Part shown: positions 27,418 to 36,285 of the stretch, piece by piece
Layout of the letters: each line of letters starts with the position of its first letter
How positions within the stretch are numbered: the first letter of the stretch is position 1
Assembly: GCA_963731105.1 (NCBI GenBank)
Contig: CAVSUM010000016.1
Span: forward strand, 62,001-126,000
DNA from: RPQJ01 sp963731105
GTDB taxonomy: Bacteria; Pseudomonadota; Gammaproteobacteria; Steroidobacterales; Steroidobacteraceae
Length of the DNA stretch: 64,000 nucleotides
Reading direction: 5' to 3'
Notes under the pieces: model-generated
Database searches by the model: none
The model's input: only the letters and a program-made list of their open reading frames with translations
Told to the model about the DNA's origin: nothing
Made by a program: the position numbers and the translations under genes

Positions 27418-28450
27418 TCATAGCCTCGCGTCGGTCCGCAGGCGCAACCGCTCGAACTGTGGCGTGGCCGATTCCGCGAACTGGTCCGCCGTAGCAGTGC
27501 GTGTGACGAACAGCGCAGCAAGCCCTTGGTGCCGCGCGAGTGCCATGCCCTCCTCCGGGCCGAGCACCATCAACGCAGTGGCCCAGGCATCTGCGGCCGC
27601 CACCGAGGCGTGAACCACGGTCACCGCGGCCAGCGCGTGCTCCACCGGCCTGCCCGTGCGCGGGTCGATGGTATGCGAGACCCGCCGTCCGCCGATCTCG
27701 CGGTAGTCGCGGTAGTCGCCCGACGTCGACACGCCCTGCGCATCGAGCTCGATCACGCCCAGCGGCCGGCGCTGGCCGGGCACGGGCCGCTCGATCGCGA
27801 CGCGCCAGGGGCGACCGGCAGGGCTGCGGCCGCGCGCCCGCACCTCGCCGCCGAGCTCGACGAGGTAATCGGACACGCCCAACGCATCGAGGCGCCCGGC
27901 GATGCGATCGACCGCCCAGCCGGGCGCGATGCCGTCGAGATCGAGCGTGAGTTCGGGCACGACCTTGCGCAGCGCCGGCGGCTGTTCGCGCAGTTGCAGC
28001 CGGTCCTGGCCGACCTTCGCGCGCAGCGCATCAAGCACCGACTGCGATGGCGCCGACGCATCCTCGACCGCACCCGGCGCCGAATCCCCAGGCCCGCACC
28101 AGCGGTCCCACGGTGATGTCGAATGCGCCACCCGACGCACGGCTCACGGCCGCTGATTCGCGCAGGACCTCGAGCAGCTGCGGCGAGATCGGCTGCCAGT
28201 CCGTGGAGCGGGAGTCGTTGATGCGCACCAGTTCGCCCGACTCGTTCCAGCCCGACAGGTGCTGGTCGGCTTCGCGCAGCACGTCGGCCACCGCGGCTTC
28301 GACGTCGGCTTGCGCAACAGCCTGCGGCAACCGTGGCACGGCCACCGTGTAGGTCGTACCCATGGCCGGGCCCTGCAATTCGAGTGGCGCGCGCCCGCAG
28401 GACGCGAGGGCGGTCAGTAGCAGTCCGGCGAGAGCAAGCCGCCAGTGCAT
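27418..28450 (-). CDS. apbE: FAD:protein FMN transferase (ApbE), one frameshift
   Basis: Covalently attaches FMN to Thr/Ser of target flavoproteins (e.g. Na+-NQR, RnfG) in the periplasm. The ATG at 28450 gives a lipoprotein signal ending LTALASC. Family blocks: MGTTYTV, HLSGWNESGELVRIN, SGGAFDITVGPLVRAWGFG, then after a frame change near 28075-28085 LDLDGIAPGWAVDRIA, VELGGEVRARG and VSHTIDPRTGRPVEH. About 340 residues when joined. Intact blocks on both sides favour a sequence error. Confidence 0.88.
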
Positions 28451-28584
28451 GGCCTGATGTTTGCCGGCCAGGTTGCCCATTGGTCGATCTTAGCAGCGCT
28501 ACCGTGTCGCACCCGGCGCAGCACGTGGTGCAGAGCGACCCCAACCGCTGGGTGCGCCACCCGTCGTACGGCGCAGCGTTGAAT

Positions 28585-28604
28585 TGGCGGAAAGGGTGGG
28601 ATTC
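28585..28604 (+). repeat. Partial copy of the tRNA-Ser 3' end
   Basis: This 20-bp stretch matches 28778-28797, the 3' terminal part of tRNA-Ser including CCA, at 19 of 20 positions and in the same orientation, 193 bp away. It could be a leftover attachment-type duplication or a piece copied with the hairpins between. No integrase is nearby. Confidence 0.6.
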
Positions 28605-28625
28605 ACTCGGCACATCCCTGTGCCT

Positions 28626-28765
28626 CGCCCCGCTGGGGCGCCCTCGATGGCTGCGCAATCGAGGGCGTGCAAATCGGCCTCCCTGCCGATTTGTCGAACC
28701 CACGCGTCACGTGGGTTCTCATGCCCACCCTCAGGCCCGAAAACGACAACGCCCCTTGCGGGGCG
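28626..28765. repeat. Array of five consecutive hairpins between apbE and tRNA-Ser
   Basis: Five perfect short inverted repeats follow almost without gaps: 28626-28640 (CGCCCC/GGGGCG), 28639-28667 (CGCCCTCGAT/ATCGAGGGCG), 28670-28693 (CAAATCGGC/GCCGATTTG), 28697-28717 (AACCCACG/CGTGGGTT) and 28750-28765 (CGCCCC/GGGGCG). The last, with TGTCGTTTTC on the minus strand, is a good terminator for tRNA-Ser. The others are unexplained, and no gene is visible in this ~300-bp gap. Confidence 0.8.
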
Positions 28766-28777
28766 CTGCAGTTTTCG

Positions 28778-28869
28778 TGGCGGAGAGGGTGGGATTCGAA
28801 CCCACGTACACCCGTTGAGATGTAACTGGAATTCCAGTCCAGCGCCTTCGACCGCTCGGCCACCTCTCC
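28778..28869 (-). tRNA. tRNA-Ser (anticodon GGA)
   Basis: Class II tRNA with a long variable arm. Acceptor GGAGAGG / CCTCTCC, discriminator G, encoded CCA. Anticodon loop CTGGAAT in a CTGGA/TCCAG stem. It reads TCC/TCT codons. Confidence 0.96.
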
Positions 28870-28925
28870 GCTGGAGGGGCCGGGAGCCTACACGTTTGGC
28901 CGCCCCCGGGAAAGTCCGCGCTGTG

Positions 28926-29807
28926 CTACGGCAGTGCGATCCCCACCGACCGCATCGCCGCCTCGACCGTGGCGTGCAGCGGCTGCGACAACGGGGTGAG
29001 CGGCAGGCGGATGCCCGGGCCGACCAGGCCGAGGCGCTGCACCGCCCACTTGACCGGGATCGGGTTCGCTTCGACGAACATCGCCTGGTGCAGCGGCATC
29101 AGGCGCTCGTTCAGCGCGCGTGCCTCGTCGTGCCGGCCCGCAAGCGCGGCAGCACACATCTCGTGCATGGCGCGCGCAGCGACGTTGGCGGTCACCGAAA
29201 TCACGCCGCGCGCGCCGATGCGCATCAGCTGCGCAGCCGTCGGGTCGTCTCCGCTCAGCAGCACGAAGTCCGCGCGCGACCGCTGCAGGATTTCCTCGCC
29301 GCGCGCCACGTCGCCAGTGGCCTCCTTGATGCCGGCGATGCGCGGATGGTGCGACAGCCGCACGACCGTCTCGGCCTGCATGTCGCACGCCGTGCGGCCC
29401 GGCACATTGTAGAGGATGAGCGGAATCGCCACCGAGTCCGCAATCGCCATGAAATGGCGATACAAGCCTTCCTGGGTGGGCTTGTTGTAGTACGGCGTGA
29501 CGACCAGCAGCGCGTCGGCCCCGGCGGCCTCGGCGGCGCGCGACAGAGCGACGCTCTTCGCGGTGCCGTTCGTGCCGCTGCCGGCGATGACCGGCATCCG
29601 CCCGGCGACCTGCGCCTTGGCCCGCCGCACCAGTTCCTCCAGCTCGCCGCGATCGAGCACGGGCGACTCGCCGGTGGTGCCGCCGACCACCACGCCGTCG
29701 GTGCCTTCGCGGAGATGGAAATCGAGCAGGGCCTGCCACGCGACGAAATCAATCGCCCCGTCGTCGCGCATGGGCGTGACGAGCGCCGGGATGCTGCCCT
29801 GGAACAT
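28926..29807 (-). CDS. dapA: 4-hydroxy-tetrahydrodipicolinate synthase
   Basis: Condenses pyruvate with aspartate semialdehyde in the lysine/diaminopimelate pathway. 293-residue TIM barrel. Motifs: VGGTTGESPVL near residue 45, YNVPGRTACDM (active-site Tyr), and IAGIKEATGD with the Schiff-base Lys. It diverges from gcvR-bcp across a 101-bp gap, the same arrangement as in Escherichia coli. Confidence 0.96.
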   Translation of the reverse strand: MFQGSIPALVTPMRDDGAIDFVAWQALLDFHLREGTDGVVVGGTTGESPVLDRGELEELVRRAKAQVAGRMPVIAGSGTNGTAKSVALSRAAEAAGADALLVVTPYYNKPTQEGLYRHFMAIADSVAIPLILYNVPGRTACDMQAETVVRLSHHPRIAGIKEATGDVARGEEILQRSRADFVLLSGDDPTAAQLMRIGARGVISVTANVAARAMHEMCAAALAGRHDEARALNERLMPLHQAMFVEANPIPVKWAVQRLGLVGPGIRLPLTPLSQPLHATVEAAMRSVGIALP

Positions 29808-29908
29808 GGTGTCCCCTCGACCGTGGATGACGAAATGCTAGCACGGCGCACGCAAAGCGCGTGCACGACGGCGCTCCGCCCCGCTACACTGGCCGCGTGG
29901 AAACACCC

Positions 29909-30439
29909 ATGAAGCAGCTTCTTGCCATCTCCGCCATCGGTAGCGACCGCACCGGCCTGGTCTACGACCTGACCCGCGTGGTCATGGACTGCGGCGGCAA
30001 CATCCTCGAAAGCCGCATGACGGCGCTCGGCAACGAGTTCGCCGTGCTGATGCTGGTCGGCGGCAACTGGCACACGCTGGCCAAGCTCGAGGGCGAGCTT
30101 GCCAAGCTGGCCGAGTCGGCCGGCCTCGCCATCACCAGCCGCCGTACCGAGCCGCGCGGGATCCGCGCCGACATGGTGTCCTACACCGTCGACGTCGTCT
30201 GCCTCGACCAGCCGGGCGTGCTGCACGCGCTGTCGGGATTCTTCTCGGCCCGCGGCATCGACATTGGCGACGTCAACACCCGCAGCTACGCCGCCGCGCA
30301 CACCGGCGCGCCGATGTTCTCGGTGTACATGGTGGTGCACGTGCCGACGCGGATCCATATCGCCGCGCTGCGCGAAGAATTCCTCGACCTGTGCGACCAC
30401 CTCAACCTCGACGCGATCCTCGAGCCTCTCAAGTCGTGA
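29909..30439 (+). CDS. gcvR: Glycine-cleavage repressor-like protein with two ACT domains (GcvR)
   Basis: About 176 residues made of two ACT regulatory domains: LLAISAIGSDRTGLVYDLTR and VDVVCLDQPGVLHALSGFFS. In E. coli GcvR binds GcvA and represses the glycine cleavage operon. The ATG used (MKQLLAISAIG) is preceded by an in-frame GTG four codons earlier. It lies 6 nt before bcp, in the conserved dapA/gcvR-bcp setting, which supports the name over a generic ACT protein. Confidence 0.85.
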   Translation: MKQLLAISAIGSDRTGLVYDLTRVVMDCGGNILESRMTALGNEFAVLMLVGGNWHTLAKLEGELAKLAESAGLAITSRRTEPRGIRADMVSYTVDVVCLDQPGVLHALSGFFSARGIDIGDVNTRSYAAAHTGAPMFSVYMVVHVPTRIHIAALREEFLDLCDHLNLDAILEPLKS

Positions 30440-30445
30440 GGGAGC

Positions 30446-30919
30446 ATGGCTGACAAGACCGTGGCGCCCGGCCGCAAGGTGCCGGATTTCACGCTGCCTG
30501 CCACCGGCGGCAAGCCGTTCAAGCTGTCGGCGGCCAGGGGCCGCAAGCTGGTCGTGTACTTCTACCCGAAGGACAACACCTCGGGCTGCACCCAGGAAGG
30601 CATCGACTTTCGCGACCTGCATGCCCAGTTCCGCAAGGCCGGTGCCGACATCCTCGGCATCTCGCCCGACTCGCTCGCCTCGCACGAGAAGTTCAAGGCG
30701 AAATACGAGTTCCCGTTCGAGCTCGCCGCCGACGTGGACAAGACCGCCTGCGCGCAGTTCGACGTGTACAAGGAAAAGAGCATGTACGGCCGCAAGTACC
30801 TGGGCGTCGAGCGCAGCACGTTCCTCATCGACGAGCAGGGCGTCCTGCGCCAGGAGTGGCGCAAGGTGAAGGTCAAGGACCACGCCGCGGCCGTGCTCGC
30901 CGCGGTGCGCGGCGCCTGA
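30446..30919 (+). CDS. bcp: Thioredoxin-dependent thiol peroxidase Bcp
   Basis: Reduces hydroperoxides. 157 residues with VVYFYPKDNTSGCTQEGIDF. The peroxidatic Cys is present, but the position four residues on is Gly, so there is no nearby resolving Cys and this is a 1-Cys variant, unlike the paralogue at 26.3 kb. GAGGGAG precedes the ATG. Part of gcvR-bcp. Confidence 0.93.
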   Translation: MADKTVAPGRKVPDFTLPATGGKPFKLSAARGRKLVVYFYPKDNTSGCTQEGIDFRDLHAQFRKAGADILGISPDSLASHEKFKAKYEFPFELAADVDKTACAQFDVYKEKSMYGRKYLGVERSTFLIDEQGVLRQEWRKVKVKDHAAAVLAAVRGA

Positions 30920-30969
30920 TCCCGCCCCACTCTCGTTCCGTCGCCTTCCCTCCCCGCCCGGAGCCGCCG

Positions 30970-32388
30970 TTGCCGCCGAAGAAGCCGCCCGCCCAGCGCC
31001 GCATTTTCGTCCTCGACACCAACGTGCTGATGCACGACCCGACCGCGATCTTCCGGTTCGAGGAACACGACATTTTCGTCCCGATGACGGTGCTCGAGGA
31101 ACTCGACGCCGGCAAGAAGGGCATGTCCGAGGCGGCGCGCAACGTGCGCCAGGTGAGCCGTTTCCTCGACGAGCTGATGGCGAACGCGACCAAGCAGCAG
31201 ATCGACCTCGGGCTCGAGCTGCCGACGGCCAAGGCGCTGACCGGCGGCAAGAAGCCGCCGCGCGGCCGGCTGTTCTTCCAGACCCGGCTGCTCGCCAGCG
31301 GCCTGCCGGACACGCTGCCCGGCCACGGCGCAGACAACGCGATCCTGGCCAACACCGCGGCGTTGCAGCGCGAGCACCCCAAGGCGCGCGTCACGCTGGT
31401 GTCGAAGGACATCAACCTGCGCATCAAGGCCGCGATCATCGGCGTGCATGCCGAGGACTACTACAGCGACCGCACCATCGAGGACGCCGACCTCCTCTAC
31501 ACCGGCATCCAGGCGCTGCCGGCCAACTTCTGGGACAAGGCGAGCCGCAGCCTCGAGTCGTGGCACGAAGGCGGCCGCTCGTTCTACCGGGTGCGCGGCA
31601 AGGCCGTGGCCAACTGGGCCCCGAACCAGTTCGTCTACCAGGCCGGCGAGCACGGCATCGAGGCCATCGTCCGCCGCATCGAGGGCGACGCGGCGGTGCT
31701 CGAGGTGGTGCGCGACTACCGCCGCGAGCGCCACGGGGTGTGGGGCGTCGCGGCGCGCAATCGCGAGCAGAACTTCGCGCTCAACCTGCTGCTCGACCCC
31801 GAGATCGACCTGGTCACGATCCTCGGCCCGGCCGGCACCGGCAAGACGCTGCTCACGCTGGCCGCCGGCCTGGCGCAGACGCTCGAGTCGAACCGCTTCA
31901 ACGAGATCATCATGACTCGCGTCACCATCCCCCTCGGCGAGGACATCGGCTTCCTCCCCGGCACCGAGGAGGAGAAGATGGAGCCGTGGATGGGCGCGCT
32001 GATGGACAACCTCGAAGTGCTGACGCAAAGCCAGGAGGGCGGCAGCTGGGGCCGCGCCGCCACCAACGACCTGCTGCGCAACCGCATCAAGATCCGCTCG
32101 CTCAACTTCATGCGCGGCCGCACTTTCCTCAACCGCTACCTGATCCTCGACGAAGCGCAGAACCTGACGCCCAAGCAGATGAAGGCGCTGGTGACCCGGG
32201 CCGGCCCGGGCACCAAGCTCGTGTGCCTGGGCAACATCGCGCAGATCGACACGCCGTACCTGTCGGAGACCACCTCGGGCCTCACCTACGTGGTGAACCG
32301 CTTCCACGGCTGGCCGCATTACGGGCACATCACGCTGACCCGCGGCGAGCGCTCGCGACTGGCGGATTACGCGTCGGAGAAACTCTGA
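30970..32388 (+). CDS. PIN-PhoH family protein (predicted ribonuclease-ATPase fusion)
   Basis: The N-terminal PIN nuclease domain (RRIFVLDTNVLMHDP, VPMTVLEELDAGKKG, SKDINLRIKA) is fused to a PhoH P-loop ATPase (Walker A GPAGTGKT, Walker B LILDEAQN). About 472 residues from a TTG with GGAG six bases upstream; no ATG lies near. Relatives couple RNA unwinding to cleavage, but the target here is unknown. It lies 50 nt after bcp and runs on toward bepA. Confidence 0.88.
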   Translation: MPPKKPPAQRRIFVLDTNVLMHDPTAIFRFEEHDIFVPMTVLEELDAGKKGMSEAARNVRQVSRFLDELMANATKQQIDLGLELPTAKALTGGKKPPRGRLFFQTRLLASGLPDTLPGHGADNAILANTAALQREHPKARVTLVSKDINLRIKAAIIGVHAEDYYSDRTIEDADLLYTGIQALPANFWDKASRSLESWHEGGRSFYRVRGKAVANWAPNQFVYQAGEHGIEAIVRRIEGDAAVLEVVRDYRRERHGVWGVAARNREQNFALNLLLDPEIDLVTILGPAGTGKTLLTLAAGLAQTLESNRFNEIIMTRVTIPLGEDIGFLPGTEEEKMEPWMGALMDNLEVLTQSQEGGSWGRAATNDLLRNRIKIRSLNFMRGRTFLNRYLILDEAQNLTPKQMKALVTRAGPGTKLVCLGNIAQIDTPYLSETTSGLTYVVNRFHGWPHYGHITLTRGERSRLADYASEKL

Positions 32389-32443
32389 CGGGACGCGTGG
32401 CGACCGCGGAACCTGCCGTGCCCCGCCGGTGTCCAACCTCACG

Positions 32444-33964
32444 ATGCGCCTCCCCACAACTTCGAACCTGTACAGCGGCCTGGCCGCGTTCGGGCTGGTC
32501 GCCTGGCAGATGCTGCCAGGCGCGGCACTGGCGCAGACGGTGCAGGACCAGCTGCCCGACATGGGCACCGCGGCGGCCTCAACGCTCAGCCTCGAGGACG
32601 AGTACCGCATCGGCCGCATGGTGATGCGCGGCCTGCGCGACTCGGGCCGCGTGATCGAGGACCCGGAAATCGGCGAATACCTGCAGTCGCTCGGCCTGCG
32701 GCTGTCGAGCCTCGCCCAGGACGGCAACCGCGACTTTTCGTTCTTCATCGTGCGCGACCCGGCGATCAACGCGTTTGCGCTGCCCGGCGGGTTCGTGGGC
32801 ATCCACTCCGGCTTGTTGATGGAGACCAACCGCGAGAGCGAGCTGGCGGCGGTGCTCGCCCACGAGGTCGCTCACGTCACGCAGCGCCACATCGCCCGCG
32901 GGCTCGAGAACCAGTCGCGCATCAACATGGTCTCGACGGCGGCCACGCTCGCCGCGATCCTGATCGGAGCGATGGCGGGCGGCGGGTCGGACGTCACCAT
33001 GGGCGCCGTCTCGGCTGCCCAGGGCCTCGCGGCGCAGGCGCAGATCAGCTACACGCGCGAGAACGAGTACGAGGCGGACCGCGTCGGCATGGGCATCCTC
33101 GCGGCCGCGAATTTCGACCCGAACTCGATGGCCAGCTTCTTCGAGACCATGGGCCGGCGCACCCAGCTCGCACCGGATGTCGTGCCCGAGCTGCTGCGCA
33201 CGCACCCGGTCACCAGCGCGCGTATCGCCGAGGCGCGCGGACGTGCCGCGCAGTACCCGGTCAGCGTCGCCGTGGCGGATGGGCTCTCGTATTCGCTGAC
33301 CAAGGAACGGGTCCGCGTCCTCACCACGCCGTCCGGCGAGGACCCGCGGCAGTACTACGCCTCGCTCTCGTCGAACGAGCCGGACGTCACGTTGGCGCAG
33401 TCCTATGGCAAGGCGCTGGCCCAACTGGTCGCGGGCGATACGGCCGCAGCCGTCGCCGCGTTCACGCGGCTGCGCGACGACCACCCCGAGGTGCTGCCAT
33501 TCCACACCGCGCTCGGCCAGGCCCAGCTGGCCGCCGGCCGCAACAGCGACGCGCTCGTCACGCTGGAGCAGGCACACGTGCTCGCGCCGCGCAACGTGCC
33601 GGTGACGGTGCGTTACGGCGAGGCCTTGCTGCAGGCCGGCCGGCCGAAGCGGGCGCACGAGGTGCTGCTCGACCTGTTCAACAACGTGCCGCCGTCTCAG
33701 GAGCAGATCCGCCTCACGGCCATCGCCGCCAATGCGGCGGGCGACGTCGCCGACGCCTACTCCTACATGGCCGAGTACCACCTGATGGGCGGCGACCTGC
33801 CGCTCGCGATCAACCAGCTGGAGCTGGCGCTGTCGGTGCCGGGCCTCTCCGAGGTGCAGCGTGCCAAGTTCGTCGCCCGGCTGAAGGAGATTCGCGAGTG
33901 GCTGCCGAAGGAACGCGCGAAGATGCAGCGTGCCGAACCCGCTCCGCGGCCGCCGGGAGGCTGA
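32444..33964 (+). CDS. bepA: Periplasmic M48 metalloprotease with TPR repeats (BepA-like)
   Basis: Outer-membrane protein quality control: degrades or helps assemble LptD in the E. coli homologue. Signal peptide to ALAQ (about residue 31), zinc motif VLAHEVAHVTQRH, third ligand in ENEYEADRVG, and C-terminal TPRs (about 310-490). About 506 residues. A GTG at 32429 would add five residues. It follows the gcvR-bcp block as bepA does near bcp in E. coli. Confidence 0.9.
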   Translation: MRLPTTSNLYSGLAAFGLVAWQMLPGAALAQTVQDQLPDMGTAAASTLSLEDEYRIGRMVMRGLRDSGRVIEDPEIGEYLQSLGLRLSSLAQDGNRDFSFFIVRDPAINAFALPGGFVGIHSGLLMETNRESELAAVLAHEVAHVTQRHIARGLENQSRINMVSTAATLAAILIGAMAGGGSDVTMGAVSAAQGLAAQAQISYTRENEYEADRVGMGILAAANFDPNSMASFFETMGRRTQLAPDVVPELLRTHPVTSARIAEARGRAAQYPVSVAVADGLSYSLTKERVRVLTTPSGEDPRQYYASLSSNEPDVTLAQSYGKALAQLVAGDTAAAVAAFTRLRDDHPEVLPFHTALGQAQLAAGRNSDALVTLEQAHVLAPRNVPVTVRYGEALLQAGRPKRAHEVLLDLFNNVPPSQEQIRLTAIAANAAGDVADAYSYMAEYHLMGGDLPLAINQLELALSVPGLSEVQRAKFVARLKEIREWLPKERAKMQRAEPAPRPPGG

Positions 33965-34025
33965 AGCCGGGCCGGCACTGTAGAATCGCGCCCCCGCCGC
34001 GCGGTTCCGCGGCCTGGAGAGCCTG

Positions 34026-34830
34026 ATGCATGCCCTGCCCGCGGCCGCGCCGCGCCTCGCCACCTGCTGTGCGGTCCTGCTGCTCGCCGGCTGCGCCACC
34101 ACCGGCCAGCCAACCCCCGGCGATCCGTGGGAATCCGCCAACCGCTCGGTCTTCGCCTTCAACGACGGCGTGGACCGCGCGGCGCTGAAGCCGACCGCCC
34201 GGGGCTACGTGAAGGTGACGCCGCGGTGGATGCGCACCATGGTCGGCAATTTCTTCACCAACCTCGAATACCCGATCACCATCGTCAACCAGGTGTTGCA
34301 GGGCAAGCTCAAGGAAGCCGGGACAGGACACGCTGCGCTTCACGCTCAACACCACGCTCGGGCTGGGCGGGTTCTTCGACCCGGCCAGCGACGCCAACCT
34401 GCCGCACCATGACGAGGACCTCGGCCAGACCCTCGGCGTGTGGGGCGTGCCGCCGGGCCCGTTCGTGATGCTGCCGTTGCTCGGCCCCTCGCACGTGCGC
34501 GACCTGCCGTCCCAGGTGGTGGACCGCCTGCTGACGCCGTTCTACTGGTACAACGCGGGTAACGAGCGCTGGTTCTCACTGGCCTTGAGCCTGGTGGACA
34601 AGCGCGCGCAACTGCTGCCGCTCGACTCGACCCTGCAACGCGTCTACGACCCGTACGCGTTCATCCGCGACGCCTTCACCCAGCGCCGCCTGTTCCAGGT
34701 ATACGACGGCGACATCCCCGAGGACCGGCTGCCGCGGGACGAGATGGATGACGAGGCAGATTTCCCCGAGGACGAGGCCGCCGTCCGGCCGCCGGCGGAT
34801 GAGCCTCCGCCGCCCGCTCAGGCAGGCTGA
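34026..34830 (+). CDS. mlaA: Outer-membrane lipoprotein MlaA (VacJ), one frameshift
   Basis: Removes misplaced phospholipids from the outer leaflet and passes them to MlaC. Lipoprotein signal with LLLAGC, then WESANRSVFAFNDGVDRA and NLEYPITIVNQVLQGK. One extra base near 34321 moves the frame; it continues LRFTLNTTLGLGGFFDPASD and VWGVPPGPFVMLPLLGPS. About 268 residues joined, ending in an acidic/proline tail. It converges with mlaB, overlapping by 13 bp, so the whole Mla system is in one place. Confidence 0.92.
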
Positions 34831-35123
34831 ATGAGCAGCAATTCCTCGAGGCCCGACGTGCGTGCGAGCGCCAGGATCTGCGGCGGCACGGATTCGTAGC
34901 TGAGCCGGGCGTTGCGCTCGCGGGCAACCGACAGCCACTCGACCAGCACTGCGAGCCCCGCACTGTCGCCGGCGGTCACGCCGTGCAGGTCCACGACCAC
35001 GGGCTGCCCGGCGGCGATGAGCTTCAGGCCCGCCGAGAGCGCGTCCGCCGCGGTGTGGAACTCGAGCTCGCCGCTCGCCGCGAGCCGCCCCGGGCCCACG
35101 CTGGCGAGGCTGAAACCGCTCAC
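34818..35123 (-). CDS. mlaB: STAS-domain protein MlaB
   Basis: Small cytoplasmic subunit (101 residues) that binds MlaF and activates the MlaFEDB transporter. STAS fold with VVVDLHGVTAGDSAGLAVLVEW, where the Thr/Ser pair lies at the usual helix start. It overlaps mlaC by 4 nt and is last in mlaFEDCB. Confidence 0.88.
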   Translation of the reverse strand: MSGFSLASVGPGRLAASGELEFHTAADALSAGLKLIAAGQPVVVDLHGVTAGDSAGLAVLVEWLSVARERNARLSYESVPPQILALARTSGLEELLLIQPA

Positions 35124-35782
35124 TTGCCGGCGGCCTTGCCCGGCGCCATGCGCGCGACCTGCTGCGCTTCAAGCCGCTCAATCAGGTGCTCCAGGCCCTT
35201 GTCGGTGATCTCCGCGCCGAAGTCGGTCTGGAAGTTCTTGACGTACGAGATGCCCTCGATGGTCACGTCCCAGGCCTTCCAGCCCGCGGGCGTGGCGCGC
35301 AGCGTGTAGTTGACCGGCACCTCGGTGCCGTCGCTGCGCTTCACCAGCGAGCGCACCGTCGCCGTGGTCGCCGCCGGGTCGCCGCGAAACGGCACGAACT
35401 TGAGCCGGTCCGCCGTGAAATCGAGGATCGCGTCGCCGTAGTCGCCCATCAGCGCGTTGACGAACGCCTCGATGAAGCGCTTGCGCTGGTCGGGTGTCGC
35501 GGTGGTCCAGTGCTTGCCGAGCACGCGGCGTGCCGCGAAGTCGGTGTCGAAATGGGGCAGCAGGAACTTGTCGACCAGTAACCGCAGCTGTGCCGGGTCC
35601 TTCCGGTAGGTGGCGCGGTTGGCGTCGAGTTCCCTGAGCAGGTCCTGCGACACCTGCTCCATCATGGCCTGCGGCGACGGTCCCGGCACCGCGGCCGGCG
35701 CGTCCGCGGCCTGGGCCGGCAGCACGCCGGCAAGCAGCAGCAGCACGGAAAAAGCGAAGGCACGGCTCATGGCTCGATTCAC
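35120..35782 (-). CDS. mlaC: Periplasmic phospholipid carrier MlaC
   Basis: Ttg2D/MlaC family, 220 residues, signal peptide to PAQA (about 25). It ferries phospholipid between MlaA and MlaD. Typical segments: DLLRELDANRATYRKDPAQL, LLPHFDTDFAARRVLGKHW and VNYTLRATPAGWKAWDVTIE. It overlaps its neighbours by 4 nt on both sides. Confidence 0.93.
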   Translation of the reverse strand: MNRAMSRAFAFSVLLLLAGVLPAQAADAPAAVPGPSPQAMMEQVSQDLLRELDANRATYRKDPAQLRLLVDKFLLPHFDTDFAARRVLGKHWTTATPDQRKRFIEAFVNALMGDYGDAILDFTADRLKFVPFRGDPAATTATVRSLVKRSDGTEVPVNYTLRATPAGWKAWDVTIEGISYVKNFQTDFGAEITDKGLEHLIERLEAQQVARMAPGKAAGK

Positions 35783-36273
35783 TCCTGGGCGGCGGGCGCG
35801 GCGTCGGCCTTGTCCTTGCCCGCCTGGCTGAACAGGTACTTGCTGATGAGGTTCTCGAGCACGATCGCGTCCTGCACGAACTCGACGCGATCGCCGTCGT
35901 GGTATGCGTCCTCGGCGTTGCCGGGCGTGATGCCGACGTACTGGCCGCCGAGCAGCCCCGCGGTGTAGATGCTCGCGTCGCTGTCGTTCGGGATCCTGTC
36001 GAAGCGCGCGTCGATGCGCAGCGTGACGTCCGCCTTGAACGCCTGCATGTCGTAGTCGATCGACTCGACACGGCCGATCGTGACCCCGGCCATCGACACG
36101 GGCGCGCCGGCCTTCAGGCCGCCGATGTTCTCGAATTGCGCCGTGAGCCGGTAGGACTCATCGCCCCACTTGAACTCGCGGTTGGTGATCTGCGTCACCA
36201 GGAACAGGATGGCCGTCATGCCGAGCAGCACGAACAGGCCGGTGGATACGTCTATGGCGCGGGACTGCCGCAT
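35779..36273 (-). CDS. mlaD: MCE-domain lipid-binding protein MlaD
   Basis: 164 residues: one N-terminal membrane helix (about 10-28) and an MCE domain (FENIGGLKAGAPVSMAGVTIG) that forms a hexameric ring around the MlaFE transporter. TAGLLGGQYVGITPG is the second family block. It lies 12 nt from mlaE. Confidence 0.93.
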   Translation of the reverse strand: MRQSRAIDVSTGLFVLLGMTAILFLVTQITNREFKWGDESYRLTAQFENIGGLKAGAPVSMAGVTIGRVESIDYDMQAFKADVTLRIDARFDRIPNDSDASIYTAGLLGGQYVGITPGNAEDAYHDGDRVEFVQDAIVLENLISKYLFSQAGKDKADAAPAAQE

Positions 36274-36285
36274 GGTCGCCTCTCG

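Noticed and set aside
28585..28797. An integrated element or genomic island at tRNA-Ser
   Set aside because: Only ~200 bp lies between the repeats, and there is no integrase, so at most a relic is supported.
28584..29912. Plus-strand open frame containing GGEGGIRTHVHPLRC
   Set aside because: This is a well-known spurious translation of the antisense of tRNA-Ser; the rest is antisense to dapA.
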